Below, in pieces: positions 33,602-41,931 of a stretch of DNA of 64,000 bases. The position numbers and the translations under genes are program-made. A model generated the notes under the pieces. It had not been told where the DNA came from, ran no database searches, and saw only the letters and a program-made list of their open reading frames with translations. Numbering within the stretch: the stretch's first letter is position 1; every line of letters begins with the position of its first letter. This DNA comes from Dyadobacter sp. MSC1_007 (GTDB lineage Bacteria > Bacteroidota > Bacteroidia > Cytophagales > Spirosomataceae): positions 434,001 to 498,000 of the forward strand of contig NZ_JAMOZL010000001.1 of the NCBI RefSeq assembly GCF_023667495.1. Direction: 5' to 3'.

Positions 33602-35161
33602 TTATTTAGAGGCATTGGGACTGGTTGCACTTGCGCTGGATAACTGTTCAACCATGGCGGAAAGCTTCGCTGCTTTCTGATCCAATGTCTTTATAGCTTC
33701 AATTAAATGGGGAATCAGGCCGGTATAATTCACTGCTTTGTAGCCGTCTTTACCTGTCACCACCAATTCCGGAAAGTATTTTTCAACTTCCTGTGCCATC
33801 AAGCCGGTTTGAAGATCGGAACCTTGCTGGCTATCCTTCCAGTAGTAACGATACCCTTGCAGATTACCCAATAATGAAAGACTGTTAGAGAATGGAGTAA
33901 TATCCTTTTTGAGACGCCGGTCCGATACATTTACAATAGCGCCGTTCACGTAGGCAGCGGAGCCATCCACCCAGAACCGCCAACCGCCATTGATGTAAAA
34001 ACCGATCTGGTCATCTTGTTTTAACCCCACAAAGGCGTCAGCGACGTTTTGGGAGTTATCAAAATACAGTCCCGCAGACACTGCATTGTGGCGGATCCGG
34101 GCTCTGCCACCGATGTCGAGGAGGAATTGAGGTGAAAGGGCATTGTTGCCAATACCGACGTTGCCTTTTCTAAGTACAGTCAGCGCATTAGAGCGGTTGT
34201 TTGGGGCGGCTCCATTCCCTATCTGAAAAACACGGTCAGTCATATTGGGGACAGAGGACGTAGGTTTGTCTGAGTCATCGTTATATATTCCAATAGCGGC
34301 GCCTCCCGCAGCTTTAGAAATTGTTCCCCAGCCCAGGGAGGCAGAGCCTTTGCCAGTTGCCGATGCAGAATAGCCGATAGCAATTGCGGCAAATGTTTGC
34401 GCCAGAGTAGAATTGCCGATAGAAACTGCATTTATGGCGTTGGCTTCTGCAATGTTACCTACTGCGATTGAATTGTCGGCAGTCGCCTTGGCCCAGTATC
34501 CGAGCGCTATCGAAGAATTTCCAGTTGCTGTGGGCGAGTCTCCAGCGGCGAAAGAATTCTCTCCAACGAATTGATCACCCCAACATGTTTCTGAACCATA
34601 CCCGGCACGGAAGGCAGCTTTCCGGGGATACCAGAGTAGCTTAGGGCCTGAACCGCCAATAGGAGGTAGGATTGGAGAGCTACCTAGTGTTCCGGTTTGC
34701 ACTATAGGTTCATCATTTTGCCATCTACTCGCTTCATTGGAATATAGTGCATAAGGAACGCTGATTAACTGTGTTGTGCCTATGTCGACAAAAGTGTAGC
34801 CATTAGTTGGGCCGTCCTGATCGATACCAACTTGCAAATAGAATTGTTTGGATGACCAATCAAGGTCTGGTATAGGCGCGGCCGCGGTTCCGATTGTCAA
34901 ATTGAAAATTCCTGATGCATTGGTAGTAGTAGTGCCTTCATTGGTAAAGACTAGTTGACCATCAGGTAAATCCTGGTGTATATTGAAACTATAACCGATC
35001 TCAGCATTTTTGATGATTTTTCCCGAAACATCCCTCGCAGCACCCTGGAAATTGAACATTCTAGGTGCCTGAGCCCATGCACATAGCGAACAGAATGAAA
35101 GGGAAACAAATAGCTGAATTCTGCAATTATAACGAGCAAGAATTGAACGAAGCTTTTTCAT
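33602..35161 (-). CDS. paralogous adhesin-like protein with S74 chaperone domain
   Basis: A 519-residue protein with the same layout as its downstream neighbour: signal peptide (about 1-30, CAWAQA), RMFNFQGAARD domain, YadA-type head repeats (about 200-300), and C-terminal S74 domain with self-cleavage motif VSDRRLK (S near 413). A shorter coiled coil ends the protein. The start at 35161 gives MKKLRS, aligned with the paralogue's MKKL; the frame could extend 24 codons further but without signal-peptide logic. The two genes clearly arose by tandem duplication and diverged in the repeat region. Confidence 0.82.
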   Translation of the reverse strand: MKKLRSILARYNCRIQLFVSLSFCSLCAWAQAPRMFNFQGAARDVSGKIIKNAEIGYSFNIHQDLPDGQLVFTNEGTTTTNASGIFNLTIGTAAAPIPDLDWSSKQFYLQVGIDQDGPTNGYTFVDIGTTQLISVPYALYSNEASRWQNDEPIVQTGTLGSSPILPPIGGSGPKLLWYPRKAAFRAGYGSETCWGDQFVGENSFAAGDSPTATGNSSIALGYWAKATADNSIAVGNIAEANAINAVSIGNSTLAQTFAAIAIGYSASATGKGSASLGWGTISKAAGGAAIGIYNDDSDKPTSSVPNMTDRVFQIGNGAAPNNRSNALTVLRKGNVGIGNNALSPQFLLDIGGRARIRHNAVSAGLYFDNSQNVADAFVGLKQDDQIGFYINGGWRFWVDGSAAYVNGAIVNVSDRRLKKDITPFSNSLSLLGNLQGYRYYWKDSQQGSDLQTGLMAQEVEKYFPELVVTGKDGYKAVNYTGLIPHLIEAIKTLDQKAAKLSAMVEQLSSASATSPNASK

Positions 35162-35230
35162 AAGTGACATTTGATTGATGAAAGAAAAAACCGATGGTAA
35201 TTTCATCATCAGTGCCGTATGGGCGATAGT

Positions 35231-35267
35231 CAAATGATCTTGCGGCTTTCAATAAAATATCAAACGG
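35231..35267 (-). promoter_or_regulatory. conserved upstream block (copy 2) of the S74 genes
   Basis: About 70 bp before the 35161 start. The + strand reads CAAATGATCTTGCGGCTTTC then AATAAAATATCAAACGG, matching the block before the other paralogue in 27 or so of 36 positions. Reverse reading gives GTTTGA, 22 bp, ATCATTTG, near the Bacteroidota promoter pattern TTTG/TAnnTTTG. Confidence 0.5.
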
Positions 35268-35297
35268 CTTCGAAAAGCGTGCACTCACCAGAATCGA

Positions 35298-37655
35298 TCA
35301 CCGTTTCCGATAAGAAGCCACCTTCGCGTACAGCTCGGCAGGGCTGAAAGGTTTGCTGATGTAGTCGTTCATGCCGACGGTGAAGGCGATGTCCTTGATG
35401 TCAAGCATCGCGGAGGCAGTAAGGGCGATGATGGGCAGGCGGGCGTACTTGGGGTCGGGGAGCTGGCGGATGCGTGAAGTGGCCTCGTAACCGTCCATTT
35501 CAGGCATTTGAAGGTCCATTAAGACAAGGTCGTAATCGTTGACCTGCACCTTTTCCAATGCTACGAGACCGTTTTCGGCCAGGTCATAGTCCACCTCCCA
35601 TTGCTTCATGAAATTCTTCATCAACAGGACATTGATGGTGTTGTCTTCCACAATGAGCAGCTTCATTCCTTTCAGACTGAAATTATTGGCGATCGCGCCA
35701 TTGCTTTGCTCCTTATGTTGTTTTTCGCTGACCTGGAATGAAAGGCTGAAATAGAAAGCAGACCCTTTTCCCGGCTCACTTTCGACTTGTATCCGACTAT
35801 TTTGCAGTTCCAGGAGCCGCTTTGTGATAGTCAGCCCGAGACCGGAGCCGCCATATTTGCGGGTGGTATCGGACGTTGCTTGCGTGAAACTGTCAAAAAT
35901 GTTTTCGATTTTATGGGCCGGAATGCCTATCCCCGTATCTTCCACCCTGAAATCGATTTGAACGGTATTCTCCTTCCGGCTGGCGATCTCTGCCGAGATA
36001 ATCACCTTCCCGGTCTCTGTAAATTTGACTGCATTACTAACAAGGTTGGTAACGATCTGGCCCAGGCGGACTGGATCTCCGACCACATTGATATTTAAGG
36101 CATTATCCGCTTTTAATTTAAGCATAATGCCCTTTTCGTTCGCCTTCTGTTGAATACCCGAACGAATGTTTTCAAGCAGTGACAATACATTGAAATCTAC
36201 TTCTTCAAATTCGATTTTACCGGCTTCGATTTTGCTGAAATCGAGGATATCGTTGATTAACACCAGCAGGTTTTCGGCCGAAAATTTAAGAATATTGAGG
36301 TATTCCATCTGCTCTGGCCTCGGATCGTGTTGCAGGAGCAGGTGCGTGAAGCCAATCACCGCGTTCATAGGCGTGCGGATTTCATGGCTCATTGTAGAAA
36401 GGAATTGCGACTTGGCGACGGCGGCCATCTCAGCCTGCTCTTTCGCTTTGATCAGTTCCCGTTCGGTTTTCTTCTGCTCATCGATATCCATAATCGCGCC
36501 GTAGAGCTTCGTAACCCGCCCTGTCGCGTCCATAAAGGGCTTCCCGATCGCATGTATGAATTTTACATTTCCGTCCGGCAAAATGATCCGGAGGTCAAAA
36601 CTTGCCGGTTTGAGGTTGTTAATGGCATCCCGGATGTGTGATTTGTAAAGTGGAAGGTCGTCCGGATGGATCATTCGTGAAAAAAGCTCTGTTTGCGGGC
36701 CGGCGTAGTCGGGTTTGAGTCCGAATATCCGGAATGCTTCGTCAGACCAATAATTCTGGCCTGTTATGAGATCCGCCTCCCAACTTCCGCTATGGGTAAG
36801 TTGCTGCGATTCGGCAAGCATTGCCTCGTTACGCCGGATCACTTCTTCGGCACGTTTTCGGTGTGTGATGTCGTGCCATACAATAAGCAGCACTTGTTTG
36901 TTACTGATCAGGACCGGATTCAATGTCACTTCCACGGGAAATTCTTCCCCATCCATTCGCTTATGGATCCATTCGAACCGATTGTACCCGTTTTCGTAAG
37001 CCAGCCGGTCCATTTCAACGGATTTTTCCGATGAGAGGCGGCCATCGGGCTGGAATTCGGGCGAAAACCTGGCCGGGTGGATCGATAGCAGCTCACTTTT
37101 ATTTTTACAGCGCAGCATTTTAACGGCAGCCTCATTGCAATCCATAATCCCCTTTTCGTCGAGGAGCAGGTGGGCGTCGGTGGAATATTGAAATATGACG
37201 CTGAGCTTTTCTTCTACTAGCCTTCTTTCCGTCAGGTCCTGCAACACACCGTCCAGTTTGCCGGGTTGTTCTTTTCGGGTAACCTGTTCGTGGATGTCGC
37301 TGACGGATCCGACCATCCGCTCGGGTTTGCCATCTTCAAAACGCACATTTCCCCGGCATTCAAAATAGCGGTATCCGTTTTGTTTCGTTTTAAGCCTCAC
37401 ATGAACGAGGTAGGGAATGTTATTTTCAAATTGGGCCCGGATCGCGTCTGCGACAATCGACCTGTCATCAGGATGTACCAGGATTTCTGTAAAAGATTCA
37501 TAGCCTGTCGGAATCTCTTCGGGCTCGTAGCCAAGCAGTTCGAAAAAGCGGTCGGACCATACCTGCTTGTCCGTTTTGAAATCCCAGTCCCATATGCCGG
37601 CGTTAATTCCGGCAATCACCATTTCCAAAGACTCGACTGTAAACTTGGATTTCAT
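35298..37655 (-). CDS. soluble multi-PAS hybrid histidine kinase
   Basis: A 785-residue cytoplasmic hybrid kinase with start at 37655 (MKSKF); a start 12 bp upstream is possible. Three PAS domains (about 10-120, 145-260, 270-385) precede the DHp with H-box STMSHEIRTPMNA (near 405), an HATPase_c domain with NAVKFTETGK, DTGIGIP and GSGLGLTI (about 505-620), and a C-terminal receiver with phospho-site DLQMP (near 720). There is no membrane helix, so the PAS domains must sense an internal signal. It is divergent from the broken response regulator at 37968. Confidence 0.9.
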   Translation of the reverse strand: MKSKFTVESLEMVIAGINAGIWDWDFKTDKQVWSDRFFELLGYEPEEIPTGYESFTEILVHPDDRSIVADAIRAQFENNIPYLVHVRLKTKQNGYRYFECRGNVRFEDGKPERMVGSVSDIHEQVTRKEQPGKLDGVLQDLTERRLVEEKLSVIFQYSTDAHLLLDEKGIMDCNEAAVKMLRCKNKSELLSIHPARFSPEFQPDGRLSSEKSVEMDRLAYENGYNRFEWIHKRMDGEEFPVEVTLNPVLISNKQVLLIVWHDITHRKRAEEVIRRNEAMLAESQQLTHSGSWEADLITGQNYWSDEAFRIFGLKPDYAGPQTELFSRMIHPDDLPLYKSHIRDAINNLKPASFDLRIILPDGNVKFIHAIGKPFMDATGRVTKLYGAIMDIDEQKKTERELIKAKEQAEMAAVAKSQFLSTMSHEIRTPMNAVIGFTHLLLQHDPRPEQMEYLNILKFSAENLLVLINDILDFSKIEAGKIEFEEVDFNVLSLLENIRSGIQQKANEKGIMLKLKADNALNINVVGDPVRLGQIVTNLVSNAVKFTETGKVIISAEIASRKENTVQIDFRVEDTGIGIPAHKIENIFDSFTQATSDTTRKYGGSGLGLTITKRLLELQNSRIQVESEPGKGSAFYFSLSFQVSEKQHKEQSNGAIANNFSLKGMKLLIVEDNTINVLLMKNFMKQWEVDYDLAENGLVALEKVQVNDYDLVLMDLQMPEMDGYEATSRIRQLPDPKYARLPIIALTASAMLDIKDIAFTVGMNDYISKPFSPAELYAKVASYRKR

Positions 37656-37967
37656 AGGTAAATACAAGTAGAATTAATTCGCTAAAATTAAAACAAATTT
37701 CCAATCTGAAAACCTCCACAGGCAATTTGTCCTGCTCTTTTGCGTAGCAAAGTGCACCAAAAACTTTTAATCGCGAATACCATTCCCCTGAGTTGTCCTT
37801 ATAAAGGCTTCTGCTCCTTTAATTTAACAATATAACCTTTTGATTTTTCATAGCAACACCTTGGTAAATGGTTTACAGGCAATTGGCAGGTATGCGTAAT
37901 CTTTGCCGAATTCAATAAACGGGCCGGGCCCGACACTCTAACCCTAATCTCGACAACAAACTAAGTC
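37656..37967. other. 312-bp divergent intergenic region, no gene
   Basis: AT-rich spacer between the hybrid kinase and the broken response regulator. No coding frame or strong hairpin was seen. A GGGCCGGGCCCG-like GC patch lies near 37921-37932. Promoters for both flanking genes are expected here but no convincing TTTG/TAnnTTTG pair was found. Confidence 0.5.
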
Positions 37968-38429
37968 ATGGCAAACATTAAAGCAGTAACTGTCCTCTAT
38001 GTGGACGACGAGGTTCATAATCTGAATTCATTCAAAGCCACTTTCCGAAAATAATTTAATGTGTTGACTGCCCGTTCCGCTGTCGAAGGTCTCGAAATAT
38101 TGAGTAAAAATGATGTACACATTGTGATCACCGACCTGCGTATGCCCGAGGTGACTGGTGTTGAGTTTTTGTCAGAGATTTTGGAACGATATCCCAATGT
38201 GCTGAGAGTGCTGCTAACTGGTTTTATGGAGCTAACTGTTATTGCGGAAGCATTAAGCAAAGGGCAGGTTCATTACAGAATGGAAAAGCCGTGGGATGAA
38301 GAACAGATTCGGGTAATTATCAATGCTGCTTATGAAATTGCACAGCTTCGGAAAGCCGGAGGAAAAGAGCAGGATCTTGATGTGGCAAGCGAGCTGGATT
38401 TTATTTTAAGGCAGAACCTCCTGTCCTAG
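37968..38429 (+). pseudogene. response regulator interrupted by an in-frame TAA
   Basis: One frame runs from the ATG at 37968 through 38429 with a single TAA at 38052-38054. Before it the sequence reads LYVDDEVHNLNSFKATFRK; after it FNVLTARSAVEGLEILSK, ITDLRMPEVTG (phospho-site aspartate), LLTGF and EKPWDEEQ. These pieces are exactly the continuous receiver found in intact relatives, where a Glu or Asp usually sits at the stop position, so GAA to TAA is the simplest event. The acidic pocket and the phospho-site are now separated, so the product should be inactive unless the stop is read through. Confidence 0.8.
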
Positions 38430-38451
38430 AAAAAGTTTCTTCTTAAAAAAA

Positions 38452-38483
38452 TTTGCGTTTTAAAATTCAATAAGCTTACTTTG
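38452..38483 (+). promoter_or_regulatory. Bacteroidota-type promoter of the leader-susCD-sulfatase operon
   Basis: A TTTG -33 element (38452-38455) is followed after 20 bp by TTACTTTG (38476-38483), one mismatch from the TAnnTTTG -7 consensus. Spacing matches the family. Transcription would start near 38490, about 80 nt before the leader ORF. Confidence 0.55.
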
Positions 38484-38571
38484 TCTATCATATTTATAGA
38501 CTAATATAAAATGACGCTATCCGATTAACCACCAGTCGGGCAGGCATTCATTCAAATTTCTTATCGTACCT

Positions 38572-38673
38572 ATGAAAGCGAAAGATTTACTTCTTATCCA
38601 AAGCCACAGCATTGGCAGGAGGGTGGTCACTCATTATTCCCGTATTGCAGCCATGTGCTGTCCCCGTTGTTGA
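38572..38673 (+). CDS. 33-residue leader peptide with Cys-rich C-terminus
   Basis: A short ORF (ATG at 38572, TGA at 38671-38673) located between the operon promoter and susC. It starts MKAKDLLLIQSHSIGRR, continues VVTHYSRIAA and ends MCCPRC before the stop. Three cysteines within the last five codons, placed immediately before the stop, recall the cysteine-rich leader peptides that attenuate sulfur genes in other bacteria: ribosomes slow on Cys codons when cysteine is scarce and the downstream RNA fold changes. The operon encodes three sulfatases, which supply sulfate, so a cysteine-sensing role fits. The 170-nt stretch between the leader and susC shows no obvious strong terminator hairpin by eye, so the mechanism is unproven. 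Confidence 0.6.
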   Translation: MKAKDLLLIQSHSIGRRVVTHYSRIAAMCCPRC

Positions 38674-38843
38674 CCGAAAGGTTTTTCAGTCCGTATTCCA
38701 GGAGCTGTCGCTCAGATCATTAAGGCCGTAGCGCCTGAATGAGACGCGCTTGTACACGTGGTTTCTTTTTGCAAAGGCCGCTCGTCGTATAGGCGTGATG
38801 GTTACCTCTTTTTGCCCGAATCACCCATTTTATACCACCAAAA

Positions 38844-41800
38844 ATGATCAAGAAAATTTTTGGCCTGCTCTTGTTAGCAGGCGCATTGCTCACGACTGCG
38901 GTTCGTGTAGCGGCCCAGGATGTGATATCCGGCGTCGTAAAAGACGAATCAGGCCAGACGCTCCCCGGCGCCACTGTTGTAGAAAAAGGGTCTGCGAAAT
39001 ACGCATTGACCGACATCGACGGCAAGTTCAGCATTCCTGCCGCAAAAGAATTTCCATTTACACTGCAAATCAGCATTACCGGTTTCCAGCAACAGGAGAT
39101 CGAAATTTATGAACAACCGGTTGAGACTGTGGATATTGTGTTGAAAACAGCCAATGTCCTCGACGAAGTGGTCGTCATCGGTTATGGTGAACAAAAGCGC
39201 AAGGACATTACCGGTTCGGTAGCGTCAGTGCCTATTGAGATTAAAAGCCAGCCGGTTGCCTCCGTGGAACGATTGCTACAAGGCTCGGTGGCCGGTGCTG
39301 TCGTAACGCAGACGTCCGGCCAGCCAGGCGGAGGAGTGAGCGTACAGATACGCGGGAATAACTCCATTACCGCAGGCAGCGACCCATTGTACGTAATCGA
39401 CGGTTTTCCTATCAATAACGATTACAGCCTGACCGACGCCGGGGTAACCGACGGCTCGAAAATTAACCCGCTATCTTCCATTAATACTGCTGATATTGAG
39501 AATATCGATGTATTGAAAGACGCTTCTGCTACCGCAATTTACGGTTCGAGAGGGGCCAACGGGGTCGTTATCATCACCACAAAAACCGGCGCCAAAAATA
39601 AGTCTTCCATTAATTATGACGCCTATTACGGCTCGCAAAAAGTGCTTCGTACCATTCCACTTCTCAATGCCGGGCAATGGTGGCAATTAAGGAAGGATGC
39701 GGCTGCCAACTCTGGAAAAGTAGCTTCGATTCCGAGTGTGAGCGGTTATTCGCTGGACACCACCGGCGCGGGCACCGACTGGCAGGATGCGGCTTTCCGC
39801 AGTGCTTCCATTCAAAGTCATAACCTTTCAATCCTTTCGGGTTCGGACAAAACAAGGCTTGCGATTTCAGGTAACTATTTCAAACAGAATGGGATATTGC
39901 AAAATACGGATTTCAGAAGGTTGTCGACGAGGGTAAATCTCGACCATCAGTATAACGACCGTTTCCGGATCATCGCGAGCCTTTCGGCCAGCAATACCAA
40001 GGCCAATGTGGCACCGACGGCCATCGTAGGCAACTTGTTGCTGACACCTCCGGCATTGCCGATCTATCAGAACGACGGTTCATTTGTGATTAACAGCCCC
40101 TTTGAATCAGCATTACAGAACCCGATCAATTCACTTTACAACCAGCTCAACGAAACGATTACGAATCGTTTTTTGGGTAATATTTCCGGAGAATATACCA
40201 TTCTGGATGGCTTGAAGGCGAAGGTATTGATTGGCGCAGACGTTGTTGGGAATAAGCAAAACAGGTATCTTCCCAGCACCACAGCGGAAGGCCAGGCATT
40301 GAGCGGAGATGCTATCGTAGGTTCTGTTTTTACGAGTAACTGGCTGAATGAGAACACGATCAGTTACGACAAAGAGATCAACGAAAAGAATAAGATCAGT
40401 GCAGTAGCTGGTTTCACAGCCCAGGTTTCCGAAACAAAGGGTGCCGTGGCGGAAGCGGCCGGATTTGCGACCGATGCATTTGGATACAATAACCTGGCAA
40501 CCGGTATCACGAGCATCGCGCCGCGCTCGCTGGCCAGCAAATGGGCACTGGCATCGTACCTGGGCCGTATCAACTACATTTTTGATGAACGTTACCTATT
40601 TACATTCACCGTGCGTGCCGATGGTTCGTCGCGGTTCGGTAGCGGCAACAAATGGGGCTATTTCCCTTCGGCAGCATTCGGTTGGAATATCAATGAAGAG
40701 AAATTCTTTCAGCGGTTCAAAAAAGTAAGTCTGCTCAAACTGCGGTTGAGCGCCGGTACAACGGGTAACCAAAACATTCCCTCTTACCAATCCCTGTCGC
40801 AGCTGAGTTATTTCCGGTACAATTTCTCGAATACGACTGTTTCAGGTTACGCGCCGAATACGGTGCCAAATCCGGACCTCGGTTGGGAAAAAACCTCGCA
40901 GGTGGACGTCGGTGTCGATCTTGGCTTGTACAAAAACCGTATTAATATCATCGCCGATTATTATTACAAAAAAACCACTGATCTATTACTTACACGCACT
41001 GTACCAGGCACTTCGGGCCTTTCCGATTTCTACAATGGACAGGCGTCGGTGGTGTACCAGAATATCGGGTCGGTTTCTAACCAGGGTTTTGAGTTGTATG
41101 TCAATTCAAGAAATTTGGAAGGCGCATTTAAATGGAACACGATTTTCATTTATTCTAAAAACACCAATAAAATCCTCAGTCTGGGCGACGGTGTGAACCA
41201 GATCATTCCTTTGATATCCGCTCCTTCGATCGCGAAAGTAGGCTATCCGCTGGGTTCATTTATTGTGTACCAAACTGATGGCATTATCCAGCAGGGCGAA
41301 AATCCTTTGACGCCTCAACAAAACAAGAGCCCCGGCGGACAGAAATACAAGGACATCAATGGCGACGGCGTGATTACCCAGGCGGGCGACCGTGTGGTGA
41401 TCAAAAACCAACCCGGATTCACCGCAGGATTGACCAACACATTCAATTACAAAGGGTTTGACCTTACGGTTTTCTTCCAGGCATCGATTGGTGGCAAACT
41501 ATATAATGCAAACCGCGCGAACCTCGAACTGGGTACAGGCTATGTCAACGGTTCGGATGTGCTGCTCAACCGGTGGACGCCGACAAACACGAATACCGAC
41601 GTGAAAGCTGCATATCAGGATCCCGCGATCACGATTTCGGACCGGTTTATTGAAGACGCGACCTACTACCGTCTGAAAAACCTGTCGTTTGGCTACACAT
41701 TCCCGAAAGAGCTGTTATCCCGGATCCGGATCGAAAACCTGCGTCTCTACGTGTCGGCCCAAAACCCTGTCACCTGGACCAAATACACCGGATTTGACCC

Positions 41801-41903
41801 TGAAGTCAGCTTGAACGGACAATCGCTGATCAACAAGGGTGTAGACCAGGGCGTGTATCCGAACAACAAATCCTACCAGGTGGGATTATCCTTAACATTC
41901 TGA
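38844..41903 (+). CDS. SusC/RagA-family TonB-linked outer-membrane transporter
   Basis: A 1019-residue transporter. Signal peptide (1-24, RVAAQ), then a CarboxypepD-regulatory-like domain (about 26-105, ISGVVKDESGQTLPGATV), the TonB-box region VLDEVVVIGYGEQKR (about 106-120), a plug domain with VQIRGNN and LYVIDGFPINN, and a 22-strand barrel to the C-terminus (SLTF). SusC-type channels take up oligosaccharides or glycopeptides together with the SusD lid encoded next. No TonB-dependent anti-sigma signalling domain is present. It is the first large gene of the operon that ends with three sulfatases, which points to a sulfated glycan as the substrate. Confidence 0.95.
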   Translation: MIKKIFGLLLLAGALLTTAVRVAAQDVISGVVKDESGQTLPGATVVEKGSAKYALTDIDGKFSIPAAKEFPFTLQISITGFQQQEIEIYEQPVETVDIVLKTANVLDEVVVIGYGEQKRKDITGSVASVPIEIKSQPVASVERLLQGSVAGAVVTQTSGQPGGGVSVQIRGNNSITAGSDPLYVIDGFPINNDYSLTDAGVTDGSKINPLSSINTADIENIDVLKDASATAIYGSRGANGVVIITTKTGAKNKSSINYDAYYGSQKVLRTIPLLNAGQWWQLRKDAAANSGKVASIPSVSGYSLDTTGAGTDWQDAAFRSASIQSHNLSILSGSDKTRLAISGNYFKQNGILQNTDFRRLSTRVNLDHQYNDRFRIIASLSASNTKANVAPTAIVGNLLLTPPALPIYQNDGSFVINSPFESALQNPINSLYNQLNETITNRFLGNISGEYTILDGLKAKVLIGADVVGNKQNRYLPSTTAEGQALSGDAIVGSVFTSNWLNENTISYDKEINEKNKISAVAGFTAQVSETKGAVAEAAGFATDAFGYNNLATGITSIAPRSLASKWALASYLGRINYIFDERYLFTFTVRADGSSRFGSGNKWGYFPSAAFGWNINEEKFFQRFKKVSLLKLRLSAGTTGNQNIPSYQSLSQLSYFRYNFSNTTVSGYAPNTVPNPDLGWEKTSQVDVGVDLGLYKNRINIIADYYYKKTTDLLLTRTVPGTSGLSDFYNGQASVVYQNIGSVSNQGFELYVNSRNLEGAFKWNTIFIYSKNTNKILSLGDGVNQIIPLISAPSIAKVGYPLGSFIVYQTDGIIQQGENPLTPQQNKSPGGQKYKDINGDGVITQAGDRVVIKNQPGFTAGLTNTFNYKGFDLTVFFQASIGGKLYNANRANLELGTGYVNGSDVLLNRWTPTNTNTDVKAAYQDPAITISDRFIEDATYYRLKNLSFGYTFPKELLSRIRIENLRLYVSAQNPVTWTKYTGFDPEVSLNGQSLINKGVDQGVYPNNKSYQVGLSLTF

Positions 41904-41931
41904 TCAAGTGCACATTAATATCCTTTTGAAA

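Noticed and set aside
38674-38843. Strong intrinsic terminator between the leader ORF and susC
   Set aside because: Only weak 4-bp stems such as AGGC/GCCT near 38727-38740 were found by eye, without a U tract at the right place, so no terminator was annotated.
38750-39112. 120-residue plus frame overlapping the start of susC
   Set aside because: Most of it overlaps the susC coding region in another frame and it has no recognisable motif.
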